From an uncultured Latescibacterota bacterium (lineage in GTDB: Bacteria > Latescibacterota > UBA2968): 64,000 nt of DNA. Positions 36,315-44,533 of the stretch are shown here, in pieces. Made by a program: the position numbers and the translations under genes. The DNA lies in NCBI GenBank assembly GCA_958295785.1, contig OY282377.1:2742394-2806393 (forward strand), read 5' to 3'. Position 1 is the stretch's first letter. Each line of letters opens with the position of its first letter. The notes beneath the pieces were generated by a model. That model was given only the letters and a program-made list of their open reading frames with translations, did no database searches and had not been told where the DNA came from.

Positions 36315-36733
36315 TTCGTTTTTTTTAGAATCGTCTTGACATGCGTGTGTGAGAGATGCTCACAATAGCCCAATGCCACGCACTGATCCGCCAAGAGGCG
36401 CAACGTCCATCTGCCATGGCCTGCCGGGGGGGTTGAACAGGCCAAGGCGGTGATTTGGGCCCGTTGCTTGCCCGTCATCTCCACCGGGCGTCCCGGCCGC
36501 GGGGCATCTTTGAGGCCATCCAAGCCGAGGGTGCGGTATTTCTTTGCCCAATTGCTCAGGGTCTGCCCGGTCATGCCGAGGGTTTGAGCCACTTGGGTGT
36601 AGGTTTTGCCTCGGTCAAGTTCAAGCAAGCCCAAGGCGCGTTTGTAGATTCGGGCTTTTTGGTCTCCTTTGGTGATCAAGGCGGTCAAAGTATCTCGGTC
36701 TGTGGGGGTGAGTTGGACGTGTTGTTTGGGCAT
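36311..36733 (-). CDS. IS630 transposase, N-terminal helix-turn-helix part (orfA)
   Basis: About 140 residues beginning MPKQHVQLTPTDRDTLTALI, with AAGGAGG before the ATG. It contains a HTH (YTQVAQTLGMTGQTLSNWAK), GRPVEMTGKQRAQITALACS and GRWTLRLLADQCVALGY, the usual DNA-binding half of IS630 transposases. It ends TILKKTN at a run of eight A residues (CTAAAAAAAACG on the coding strand), a good -1 slippery site; slipping joins it to orfB. Confidence 0.85.
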   Translation of the reverse strand: MPKQHVQLTPTDRDTLTALITKGDQKARIYKRALGLLELDRGKTYTQVAQTLGMTGQTLSNWAKKYRTLGLDGLKDAPRPGRPVEMTGKQRAQITALACSTPPAGHGRWTLRLLADQCVALGYCEHLSHTHVKTILKKTN

Positions 36734-36787
36734 GCGAACGCCTCCTTGAAATAATTGAAATTCCAAAGTATTTAATTTACATAGTAA

Positions 36788-36905
36788 TTAAAGCCGTGAT
36801 CAAAAAACTGTTGCCCGTGATCCGATGTGAAAATGATCAGGGTATTTTCTCGTAGATTATTCTGATCGAGGCAGTTCAAAATGCGACCGAGCTGTACGGG
36901 TTTGC
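36788..36905 (-). pseudogene. Sulfatase fragment interrupted by IS630
   Basis: The reverse strand reads KPVQLGRILNCLDQNN then LRENTLIIFTSDHGQQFFDH. This is the sulfatase pattern VGRLLDxLDxxGLxENTLVIFTSDHG, in which the DHG residues bind metal. About 39 codons remain. The IS630 TA target lies immediately at the downstream side. I find no other sulfatase sequence beyond the IS, so further deletion has occurred. Confidence 0.7.
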
Positions 36906-37011
36906 TATATTATCGCAATTTTTCGCGTTTTGGAGTGAATAAATATAACGAAAATCAAATAAATATTCTTTAACTTTCTGTAACCATGCATAACTATGCG
37001 TAACGGATAGA

Positions 37012-37055
37012 AGAAACCCCCGCCCCTCATTTTGAGAGGCGGGGGTTTCTTTTTT
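37012..37055. terminator. Strong hairpin terminator beside the lipoprotein gene
   Basis: AGAAACCCCCGCC and GGCGGGGGTTTCT form a 13-bp stem with loop CCTCATTTTGAGA, followed on the + strand by TTTTT. It sits 30 bp past the stop of the minus-strand lipoprotein; the T run is better on the + strand, so it may work both ways. Confidence 0.7.
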
Positions 37056-37084
37056 AGCGTCGCCGCGAACGCGAATGGGAAAGG

Positions 37085-37639
37085 TCAGTTCGTGTAGGTG
37101 CGATCACCATACCGAACAGCAATGTGGGTGGTGTAGCGAAATGACGGGTAATCGCCGTAAATGGTGGGGATTTCAGATTTTGGGATGAAGATTCGCTGGC
37201 CGCTCTGATACACACCATCTGCGTATGGCCGGTAGGTGGGATTGATCGCTTCGTAGAGTACTACCCCGCGGGCATTCTTGATTGTCACTATGACCGCATC
37301 CGGGAGCCTCCATGTATGACAGGCATCAGTGAACAACCTGGCGCCGAGAGACGAAAGATAAGAGACTTCGATGTTGATGCCGGCGTTGAATTTGCGCGGT
37401 ATGGCCGCCAAATAGGAAAAATCGTCAGGCAATTCGGCCACATTCTCGGTTCTGATATAGACAGTGTCCCGGACAACAACTTTTACTGTATCTACTCGAA
37501 CATCTCTAATAGTGTCTCGAACAGCAACCCTTACTGTATCTACCCGGGCGGACGTCGTCGTATTCTCCCCCGCTTTGCCACCACAACTGGTTAAAATTGC
37601 AATGATGGCAAGGATGAGCAACCTGCGAAAAGAAAACAT
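37085..37639 (-). CDS. Lipoprotein of unknown function, cargo of the composite transposon
   Basis: A 184-residue protein with signal MFSFRRLLILAIIAILTSC (lipobox LTSC). Residues about 33-62 contain a short tandem repeat, VDTVRVAVRDTIRDV then RVDTVKVVVRDTVYI, likely an extended spacer. The rest (SYLSSLGARLFTDACHTWR, VIVTIKNARGVVLYEAINP, FRYTTHIAVRYGDRTY) has alternating hydrophobic residues typical of a beta domain. I recognise no family. It is the only apparent non-transposition gene in the transposon. Confidence 0.65.
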   Translation of the reverse strand: MFSFRRLLILAIIAILTSCGGKAGENTTTSARVDTVRVAVRDTIRDVRVDTVKVVVRDTVYIRTENVAELPDDFSYLAAIPRKFNAGINIEVSYLSSLGARLFTDACHTWRLPDAVIVTIKNARGVVLYEAINPTYRPYADGVYQSGQRIFIPKSEIPTIYGDYPSFRYTTHIAVRYGDRTYTN

Positions 37640-37724
37640 GATGCGCCTCCTGATGAAAATTAAAACGCCTCAAATTACCGGACGCCCGGTAATTTGCGAA
37701 AAAGTAAAGTGAAAAAATGATTCA

Positions 37725-38816
37725 TAGGACTTACGCATGCTGAGTTAAAAAAGGGTGCAATTCCGTAAAATTTATCACTTTGAGGAGGTATCAATGCGCC
37801 AACCGACGCGTTTGGATTACTGTCAGTATCTGCTTAGCAGTCCCCTCAACGATACCTTGACCCATTTCGCCGACCATAGCGAAGGGTTCAGTCATGATAT
37901 GATCAACCGCTATCTCGCCGGTGATCGTATCCCACCCCGCTTGGTGTGGGAACACGTCAAAGACCACATCGCGTTGACGCCCAAAGGCTATGTGATCTTT
38001 GATGACACGGTTTTAGACAAGCGACACGCGCGCAAGATCGCGTTAGTGCGCCGTCAATATAGCGGCAACGCCCAAGGCGTCATCAATGGCATTGGGGTGG
38101 TCACATGTGTCTATGTCAATCCGCAACAGGATCGGTTCTGGTTGATTGACTATCGGATTTATGACCCGCAAGGCGATGGCAAAACCAAATTGGATCATCT
38201 CAAGGACATGCTCTCTGGGTTGGTCTATCAGAAGTGCCTCCCTTTTACTGGGGTCTTGATGGACAGTTGGTATGCGACCAAAACGGTCATGCTACACATA
38301 GAGCAGATGCAAAAAACCTATTATTGTCCCCTCAAGACGAACCGGCGCGTGGACGAGTAGGCAGGCACAACCCCCTACCAGCGCGTAGATAGCTTAACTT
38401 GGACTCAAGCGCAACGCAAACAAGGCAAGTCAATTAAAATCAGAGGGTTTCCCAAAGACCACAAAGTGAAATTATTCCGGGTGGCGTCTGCTGATAGACG
38501 CACGGCGTATGTCGTGACTAACGACCATGCTCAAAACGATTCTTCAGTGGTACAACAGGTGTGTCACCAAAGATGGAAAATTGAGCAATTTCACCGCGAA
38601 GTCAAACAGGTAACCGGGCTTGAAAAGGGTCCATGTCGGTTGGCACGCATGGTACGAAATCATATTGGGTGTGCGATGTTCGTTTGGATTCGACTCGCGC
38701 AGGTGGCCTATCAAACAGGACAAACCATTTATCAAGTCAAATACCGGGGGATGGCTGACTTCTTGAGACAACAACTCAAAGCACCTCATATTCCAATGGG
38801 GATTGCGTAAGTCCTA
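37725..38816 (+). mobile_element. IS701-family element, copy B (right arm)
   Basis: 1092 bp with the same ends as copy A and the same orientation. The right flank TTGGT matches the left flank of copy A. Confidence 0.9.
37794..38810 (+). pseudogene. IS701 transposase, copy B, one nonsense codon
   Basis: The frame is open from the ATG at 37794 except for a TAG at 38358-38360 (GAGTAG where copy C has GATTCG, Asp-Ser). It retains TTA where copies A and D have TGA. There are two substitutions near the C-terminus (GLEKGPCRLARM). The catalytic residues are present, but the break lies upstream of the last Glu, so the product would be inactive. Confidence 0.85.
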
Positions 38817-38821
38817 TTGGT

Positions 38822-39008
38822 TTTAGATAGTCGGCGGCATCTGTGTTAGAGACGCACTTCCTGAAGATATAAGTTCCGCACACCATCTCTGAAAGCGACA
38901 CCGCTGAAACGAAGCATAAATTTCGCCCGTTCATCGCCTGCTCAAATAAAATTCGGGATGGCTTTTGACGGTTTTGCGGATCGTTTCAGGAGAGACTTTG
39001 CGATCTCT
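38822..39008. other. Intergenic stretch with possible gene remnant
   Basis: No complete gene. On the reverse strand at about 38850-38920 a short frame reads MLRFSGVAFRDGVRNLYLQ and stops, and upstream of it KVSPETIRKTVKSHPEFYL ends at a stop. These look like eroded coding sequence, but I cannot name a family. Confidence 0.3.
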
Positions 39009-39212
39009 CTATTTTGCTATGGGCGCCATTTGGAAGGGAACGGATTTTTCAGGTCTCATCTGTGAGGGTAGCAACGGCATATTCACAGAAGATGTTTGCG
39101 TAAAGCTGAACATTTCGTTGGCTGTCGTGTTAAAGACCTGATTCGCTGACGCCAACCCACTCGTGCCAAATAGAGGTGCTACAAATTGTTCTACATTATT
39201 TTGAGTTGCCAT
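39009..39212 (-). CDS. Small hypothetical protein
   Basis: 67 residues starting MATQNNVEQFVAPLFGTSGL at an ATG preceded by GGAGGAGAG at ideal spacing, which is the main reason to accept it. The composition is rich in Asn, Gln, Ser, Thr and Phe with no charged clusters. No domain is recognised and no signal peptide is seen. It lies about 220 bp from the protease gene on the same strand. Confidence 0.5.
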   Translation of the reverse strand: MATQNNVEQFVAPLFGTSGLASANQVFNTTANEMFSFTQTSSVNMPLLPSQMRPEKSVPFQMAPIAK

Positions 39213-39432
39213 GGCTCTCTCCTCCAATTAGATGTCGGTCACTTCAACCCATCCTTCTTTCAAATTTCGCTCCCTTACACCCCTCCTCAGCACCGCATGA
39301 AAACGCGAATGCGAACCCTCCAGACATCCGCGCATGAGCACCGCAAACCAAACGACATTGCTATGGGCGAAGCTACCACCGCATGACCACCCGATAAACG
39401 GAGCACGGGGATAAGATTTTGATTATATGAGT

Positions 39433-40416
39433 TTAAGGATTGTTGAAGGGGGGTTGAGGGGCCGGTAGGGCGGCTGGAATAAGAACTTGCTGTTCTTGTT
39501 TAATCCACCTTTTTCCTGCATCGCTGGCGATGAACTTTAAGGAAGGTGTCATCTCAAAAATCAAGGTCATCAAGTGATATGCAGTTAAAACATCATTTTG
39601 TAACGACTGGTCATCTTCGAGAAGTTTCAGCTTTATCCCGAGTTCCTTAAGTTTTGTCGCTCCAATTCTTTGACCATGAACATGAATTTGGTCATGACCA
39701 GAGGTATATTCAGCATTGAAATATGCCGCAATGGTATCCGCTTTCTCTTTTCTTTTTTTTTCATCTCCTATATCCTGGAGCATCCTTTTATTGAGCCAGT
39801 TGACGACCAACTCTTTGCTGTACGACAAAGCTTTATTTGCTTCCAAAACCAGTGAAGGTCCCATATTTTGTAAAATGGGTGCCCAAAGATGTGCTAATCT
39901 CGTGTCACTTTCAATATCCTCTTTCGCCTTGCTAAACCCTTCCTGAATTGCCCTCGCTGAGTGCGTTTTGTTGCCAGTGACTAACTGAGGGTCAATAGGT
40001 CCGAGTTGGCTCTGCCTACCGAGTATCAAAAGATCGCTTGCCAGGCTTATCATCGCACCGCCAGACATCGCCAGATAGGGCACGATTACTTCAATATAAT
40101 CGAACTTTGAATGTAGGTACTCAACGATGCTTTCAACGGCGTTCGGGTCTCCACCAGGGGTATGAAGTATCAATGTGAGCTTTTTACTTTTTCCCGCTTT
40201 GTAAAGCGCGTTCATGAAACCGTTAATATCCTCTCTGTTAATGAGCACATTATCGGCGGCTTTTTGCAAAAAACCCGATGCGTAGAAGATAACGGTAGCA
40301 TTCTTGCGATGCGTTGAGATAGCGATCAAATGCGCTTGCAATTTTTTTTCAAGCCAATTAGGGTCGTTCTGAGCATCAGCCTGCAAGGCAATCAGAAGTT
40401 CACTCCACGAAGCCAT
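39433..40416 (-). CDS. Serine dehydrogenase proteinase-type ClpP/SppA-fold protease (SDH_sah family)
   Basis: 327 residues with a ClpP-like crotonase fold: LTLILHTPGGDPNAV near 80-94 (oxyanion GG), VIVPYLAMSGGAMISLASD near 111-128 with nucleophile Ser118, LGPIDPQLV near 140, then a long helical C-terminus ending in a Pro-rich tail. No clear transmembrane signal is seen, although the family is related to SppA membrane proteases. The catalytic Lys or His partner cannot be fixed by eye. The ATG at 40416 has GGAG upstream; a GTG two codons earlier is the alternative. A small protein gene is 12 bp upstream, and type I restriction genes follow further up. Confidence 0.75.
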   Translation of the reverse strand: MASWSELLIALQADAQNDPNWLEKKLQAHLIAISTHRKNATVIFYASGFLQKAADNVLINREDINGFMNALYKAGKSKKLTLILHTPGGDPNAVESIVEYLHSKFDYIEVIVPYLAMSGGAMISLASDLLILGRQSQLGPIDPQLVTGNKTHSARAIQEGFSKAKEDIESDTRLAHLWAPILQNMGPSLVLEANKALSYSKELVVNWLNKRMLQDIGDEKKRKEKADTIAAYFNAEYTSGHDQIHVHGQRIGATKLKELGIKLKLLEDDQSLQNDVLTAYHLMTLIFEMTPSLKFIASDAGKRWIKQEQQVLIPAALPAPQPPFNNP

Positions 40417-40428
40417 AGTCACTCCATT

Positions 40429-40629
40429 TTATGTACTGATGCGAATTGTATTTGTCGTCAGGGGATTTTCCAAGCTGGGAGGCTGATATTGTATCGGCTC
40501 CTCCTCTTGCTGAATCGGCAAGGTATAAAGGCCACTGATTTCCACATATTGCTGGTATTGCTTTTTGACCTCCTCCAAAGTCTTCAGATAATCATTTGAG
40601 ACTTTTTCTTTTTTACTCCTGTCACGCAT
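40429..40629 (-). CDS. Small charged protein upstream of the protease
   Basis: 66 residues beginning MRDRSKKEKVSNDYLKTLEE with AGGAGG before the ATG. It contains a predicted amphipathic or coiled-coil helix (KTLEEVKKQYQQYVEISGL), then a Pro/Gln/Glu-rich tail ending NTIRIST. The 12-bp spacing to the protease ATG indicates one operon; it might be a substrate, adaptor or inhibitor of the protease. No known family is recognised. Confidence 0.55.
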   Translation of the reverse strand: MRDRSKKEKVSNDYLKTLEEVKKQYQQYVEISGLYTLPIQQEEEPIQYQPPSLENPLTTNTIRIST

Positions 40630-40808
40630 GACGGCTACCTCCTGATTGGTAGAATCGCTAAAAAACAGATATGCCTTTAAGAGCACCTATCAAAATCTGG
40701 CACCGGCCTCCTGATCCTGCGAACAGGACACTCTGTTGCAGTCCATGTGAGATAAATTTATCCGAAACACTGTCGGTTGTCAAGTGCCTTGCCCGCTTGG
40801 CTTTTAGC

Positions 40809-40964
40809 CTATTCCCCCCACACCCTTCCCACCGCATCGCGTATCTTCTCCTCGAATCGCTCGATCAATTCCCGGTTGCCATCCACCAATGCCTGCTCCG
40901 CCTCAATCTCTGCAACGATGGCTTGCTGGGTTTCGAGCAGTGGCAAGGGCAACTTCATCTTTTT
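40809..40964 (-). pseudogene. hsdS: Severed C-terminus of HsdS (beyond the IS701 insertion)
   Basis: The reverse strand reads KMKLPLPLLETQQAIVAEIE followed by AEQALVDGNRELIERFEEKI, ending VWGE at the TAG 40809-40811. This is the conserved helix after the second target-recognition domain of type I specificity subunits. Removing IS701 copy C and one 5-bp duplication joins it in frame to the gene at 42057 (VRTI-KK-MKLPLPLL). Confidence 0.9.
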
Positions 40965-42056
40965 TAGGACTTACGCAATCACCATTGGAATATGAGGTGC
41001 TTTGAGTTGTTGTCTCAAGAAGTCAGCCAGCCCTCGGTATTTGACTTGATAAATGGTTTGTCCTGTTTGATAGGCCACCTGCTCGAGTCGAATCCAAACT
41101 AACATCGCACACCCAATATGATTTCGTACAATGCGTGCCAACCGGCATTGACACTTTTCAAGCCCGGTCACTTGTTTGACTTCGCGGTGAAATTGCTCAA
41201 TTTTCCATCTTTGGTGACACACCTGTTGTACCACTGAAGAATCGTTTTGAGCATGGTCGTTGGTCACGACATACGCCGTGCGTCTGGCAGCAGACGCCAC
41301 CCGGAATAATTTCACTTTGTGGTCTTTGGGAAACCCTCTGATTTTAATGGACTTGCCTTGTTTGCGCTCCTCTTGAGTCCAAGTTAAGCTATCTACGCGC
41401 TGGTAGGGGATTGTGCCTGCCGAATCGTCCACGCGCCGGTTCGTCTTGAGGGGACAATAATAGGTTTTTTGCATCTGCTCTATGTGTAGCATGACCGTTT
41501 TGGTCGCATACCAACTGTCCATCAAGACCCCGGTAAAAGGAAGGTCCTTCTGATAGACCAACCCAGAGAGCATGTCCTTGAGATGATCCAATTTGGTTTT
41601 GCCATCGCCTTGCGGGTCATAAATCCGATAGTCAATCAACCAGAACCGATCCTCTTGCGGATTGACATAGACACAGGTGACCACCCCGATGCCGTTGATG
41701 ACGCCTTGGGCGTTGCCGCTATATTGACGGCGCACTAACGCGATCTTGCGTGCGTGTCGCTTGTCTAAAACCGTGTCATCAAAGATCACATAGCCTTTGG
41801 GCGTCAACGCGATGTGGTCTTTGACGTGTTCCCACACCAAGCGGGGTGGGATACGATCACCGGCGAGATAGCGGTTGATCATATCATGACTGAACCCTTC
41901 GCTATGGTCGGCGAAATGGGTCAGGGTATAGTTGAGGGGACTGCTAAGCAGATACTGACAGTAATCCAAACGCGTCGGTTGGCGCATTGATACCTCCTCA
42001 AAGTGATAAATTTTACGGAATTGCACCCTTTTTTAACTCAGCATGCGTAAGTCCTA
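40965..42056 (-). mobile_element. IS701-family element, copy C (intact)
   Basis: 1092 bp with the TAGGACTTACGCA ends, flanked by TTTTT on both sides (5-bp duplication within a T tract). It is inserted in hsdS. It is the only copy with an uninterrupted transposase. Confidence 0.92.
40971..41987 (-). CDS. IS701-family transposase, intact
   Basis: A 338-residue DDE transposase: MRQPTRLDYCQYLLSSPLNY, IFDDTVLDKRHARKIA (Asp), FTGVLMDSWYATKTVM (Asp), QRWKIEQFHREVKQVTG (Glu). GAGGAGG precedes the ATG; an upstream in-frame start in the inverted repeat region is less likely. It ends inside the right inverted repeat. It is probably the source of transposase for the broken copies A, B and D. IS701 enzymes of this group are frequent in cyanobacteria. 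Confidence 0.92.
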   Translation of the reverse strand: MRQPTRLDYCQYLLSSPLNYTLTHFADHSEGFSHDMINRYLAGDRIPPRLVWEHVKDHIALTPKGYVIFDDTVLDKRHARKIALVRRQYSGNAQGVINGIGVVTCVYVNPQEDRFWLIDYRIYDPQGDGKTKLDHLKDMLSGLVYQKDLPFTGVLMDSWYATKTVMLHIEQMQKTYYCPLKTNRRVDDSAGTIPYQRVDSLTWTQEERKQGKSIKIRGFPKDHKVKLFRVASAARRTAYVVTNDHAQNDSSVVQQVCHQRWKIEQFHREVKQVTGLEKCQCRLARIVRNHIGCAMLVWIRLEQVAYQTGQTIYQVKYRGLADFLRQQLKAPHIPMVIA

Positions 42057-44440
42057 TTTTTTATTGTTCTAACGGAGACAAAGTTAAAGGATGTTTTCCC
42101 AGAAAGGCGTAGCAGTTCATCTTTGAACTGCCCAGAAAGGTAAAACAAATATTTCGGTAGTAGATGGTTGATGAATTTTTCTTTGACAACTATACCATTG
42201 AACTGTTGGTTGCTCGTCAATTCAATCTCGGCAAAAGCATATTCTCCTACTGACGCCGTACAACATAGCAATACTGAATTGGGTGGCAATAATCTGAGGC
42301 TGGTCTGCCTAACAGCTTTGATTGTGGTGTGTTGAATCGTCTCCCGGACGATTCGTCCATTTCGTCTGATGTCCTCTACGGTGAACCAGGGAATGGTCCC
42401 ATTCTCCCAATATGATGCCTCTTTTCGGGATGGTGTAGAACCGTTAAATATATCGCATACCTCTCCCAATTCCACCATCGGCCACTTGGGATCAATCGCA
42501 ATATGCGGTCGATAGTTCTCCACCACGGCCCGTGCGCCATCAATGACGCGCTGATAGCCCTCAATTTCCGCGACGATTTCTCGCTGGACTTCCAGCGGCG
42601 GCAAGGGGATGCGTAGTTCACTGAACCTTGACTTGATGATTTCTTTGTAAGTTGAGCCACTAGCTTGGGCTTGCATTGTCGGCACCAACTTCGTCAATGC
42701 CAATGCAACGTATTCAGGAATTGCCCTATTTATATCTTTGATGACGACATTTTTGAAGCCTTGATTGGTGGCGAGAGGTATGCGATTGATACCGATTCGA
42801 CCAATGGTCGCTCTTGATGAAACGACAACAGAGTTGGCAGGAAGCATCTTTGCAACCGAGTTCCGCAAGCCTTTTTCGCTTATCGTCCTCTGCGTGTCGG
42901 TGATTTCTGTGATGAAATCGCCTGCCGGCAAATCAACCAGCGTGATCCAAGGCACGCCACCATTCCAGTATTCCTTGACTCCTGATTTAGGTGTGCCACC
43001 ACTTTCAACGCTAAAAACCCCTTGTTCTCCCAACGAGACCAGCGGCCAATTAGACTGTCTTGCATCACTCTCCCGATACCGTTCCCCGCTCAAATTGTAC
43101 TCTCCGCCCTCCGCAACTTTTTCTTTTTTAACGACCAACCCGCGCTCTGTTTTGTACTGTATGCCTTGTTCTGCGACTTGGGAAGCGTCCGCCGATTCGC
43201 CTGTTCGCAGGCAACGCAAGTATTCGGCGAGTTCGGCTTGCACTTGTGGCAGGTCGTTCTCGGCGATGGGGCGGCGTTGCGCGCCCAAGTCGAAGCCGTC
43301 GTTTGCCACCTTGAAAAACGCGATGTGGTCGGTCTTCTTTGCGAGGGATTTGTCCAAAATCAGGATGGAAGTCTTGACGCCCGAATAGGGTTGGAACACC
43401 CCTGCCGGCAGCGAGACGACGGCGACGAGATAGCCTTCAATTAGCATCTTTCGCAACTGCTTGTGGGCGTTCTGGCTCTGGAAAATGATCCCCTCGGGAA
43501 TGATGATCCCCGCGCGTCCGGCGGGCGTGATATGCTCGGCGATGTAATCGACAAACAGCACCTCGCTGCGCGTCGATTGCACGGAAAATCGGCGGTGCGG
43601 ACGGATGCCTCCCTTCGGCGACATAAACGGCGGATTGGCGAGGATGACGTCGGCGAACTCGTTCCACTTATCCTCGCTGGTAAGCGTGTCGTACTCATAG
43701 ATTTGCGGCTCGGCGAACTCGTGCAGGTACATATTCACCAGCGACAGGCGCACCATATCCGGCGAAATGTCGTAGCCCTTGAAGTTGGCAGCGAGTCGGC
43801 CCTTGTCGTCTGGCGTCAGCGTGCTGTGGCCGTCGCTGTCCATGTTCGCCTCGAGAATGTGCTTGTAGGACGAGATCAGAAATCCCGCCGTGCCACAGGC
43901 CGGGTCGAGCACGGTTTCGTCCTTTTTCGGATCGAGAATGGCGACGATGAAGTCGATGATGTGGCGCGGGGTGCGAAACTGCCCGGCGTCGCCCTGCGAG
44001 CCGAGCACGGAGAGCAGATATTCGTAGGCATCGCCGAGGCGCTCGGGATGGTCGTAGGTGAACTCGTCGATCACCTTGAGAAACGCCCGCAACGTCTCTG
44101 GATCTCGATACGGCAAAAAGGCATTGTTGAAGATGTTGCGGAACAGCGGCGGAATGCCGGGATTCTCGGGCATTTTCGCAATGGCCTCCGCGTATAGGGC
44201 GAGCATCTCGTAACCGCCAAGCCCGCCACGCATCAACTTTGCCCAGCCATAGCGCGCGAACGCATCGGCGAAAAACCCGCGCTTCCCGCCCAATTCCTCG
44301 CTCTGCGCGTCCATGTCGTCCATGAACTTGTAGATCAGCGCAATGGTAATTTGCTCCACCTGGCTCTTGGGATCGGGCACCTTGCCGACCAAAATATCGC
44401 GTGCCGTATCGATCCGGCGTTTCGTCTCAGCGTCTAGCAT
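42057..44440 (-). CDS. hsdM: Fused type I modification methyltransferase-specificity protein (HsdM-HsdS), 3' end broken by IS701
   Basis: An approximately 795-residue fusion. Residues 1-470 are HsdM: FMDDMDAQSEELGG, FRTPRHIIDFIVAILDP, VLDPACGTAGFLISSY (SAM motif I), ADVILANPPFMSPKGG (NPPF motif IV) and IIIPEGIIFQS. From about 500 come two target-recognition domains: WPLVSLGEQGVFSVESGGTP ... IPLPPLEVQREIVAEIEGY, then WPMVELGEVCDIFNGSTPS ... SGKTSFNFVSVRTIK. The IS adds a spurious NRTYAC-type end (stop at 42038) and separates ~50 C-terminal residues at 40809. The methylase half should still fold; specificity may be altered. The ATG at 44440 follows AAGGAAATCCC. hsdR lies 93 bp upstream. Confidence 0.88.
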
Positions 44441-44454
44441 GGGATTTCCTTTTT

Positions 44455-44533
44455 GCGCCACAAAAAGCACAAAGGGCACACAAGGGGTTTTGAACCTTTT
44501 GTCATTTGAATTGGCTATCGCGCCTCTTGTGGC
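44455..44533. repeat. CCACAAAA inverted-repeat element between hsdR and hsdM
   Basis: GCCACAAAAAGCACAAAG faces CGCCTCTTGTGGC about 70 bp away, enclosing TTTTGAACCTTTTGTCATTT. Related copies are at 47601-47662 and 51292-51360. It occupies the 93-bp gap between hsdR and hsdM. Confidence 0.5.

Larger units (their letters stand above)
35595..36785 (-). mobile_element. IS630-family element
   Basis: It is about 1190 bp, flanked by TA on both sides (the IS630/Tc1 target). Inverted ends are CTCTGTAAATTAA at the left and TTAATTTACATAG at the right, which match with one mismatch. It carries two overlapping reading frames and interrupts a sulfatase remnant that resumes at 36788. Confidence 0.8.
34460..38816. 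mobile_element. IS701-bounded composite transposon (4.36 kb)
   Basis: Two directly repeated IS701 copies (34460-35551 and 37725-38816) bound a segment with an IS630, a sulfatase remnant and a lipoprotein gene. The 5 bases before the left copy (34455-34459, TTGGT) equal the 5 bases after the right copy (38817-38821, TTGGT). The inner flanks (TAGAA and ATTCA) do not match either. The single copies at 40965 and 57409 show 5-bp duplications of their own, so 5 bp is the normal target size. The simplest reading is that the unit inserted as one transposon; recombination between separate copies is the alternative. Confidence 0.7.

Noticed and set aside
42100-42140. CCCAGAAAGG direct repeats around a GCAGTTCAT...GAACTGC palindrome in hsdS, seeming to be a miniature insert
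   Set aside because: The encoded residues (LSGQFKDELLRLSGK) align with the normal helix of HsdS subunits, so the segment is native coding sequence.
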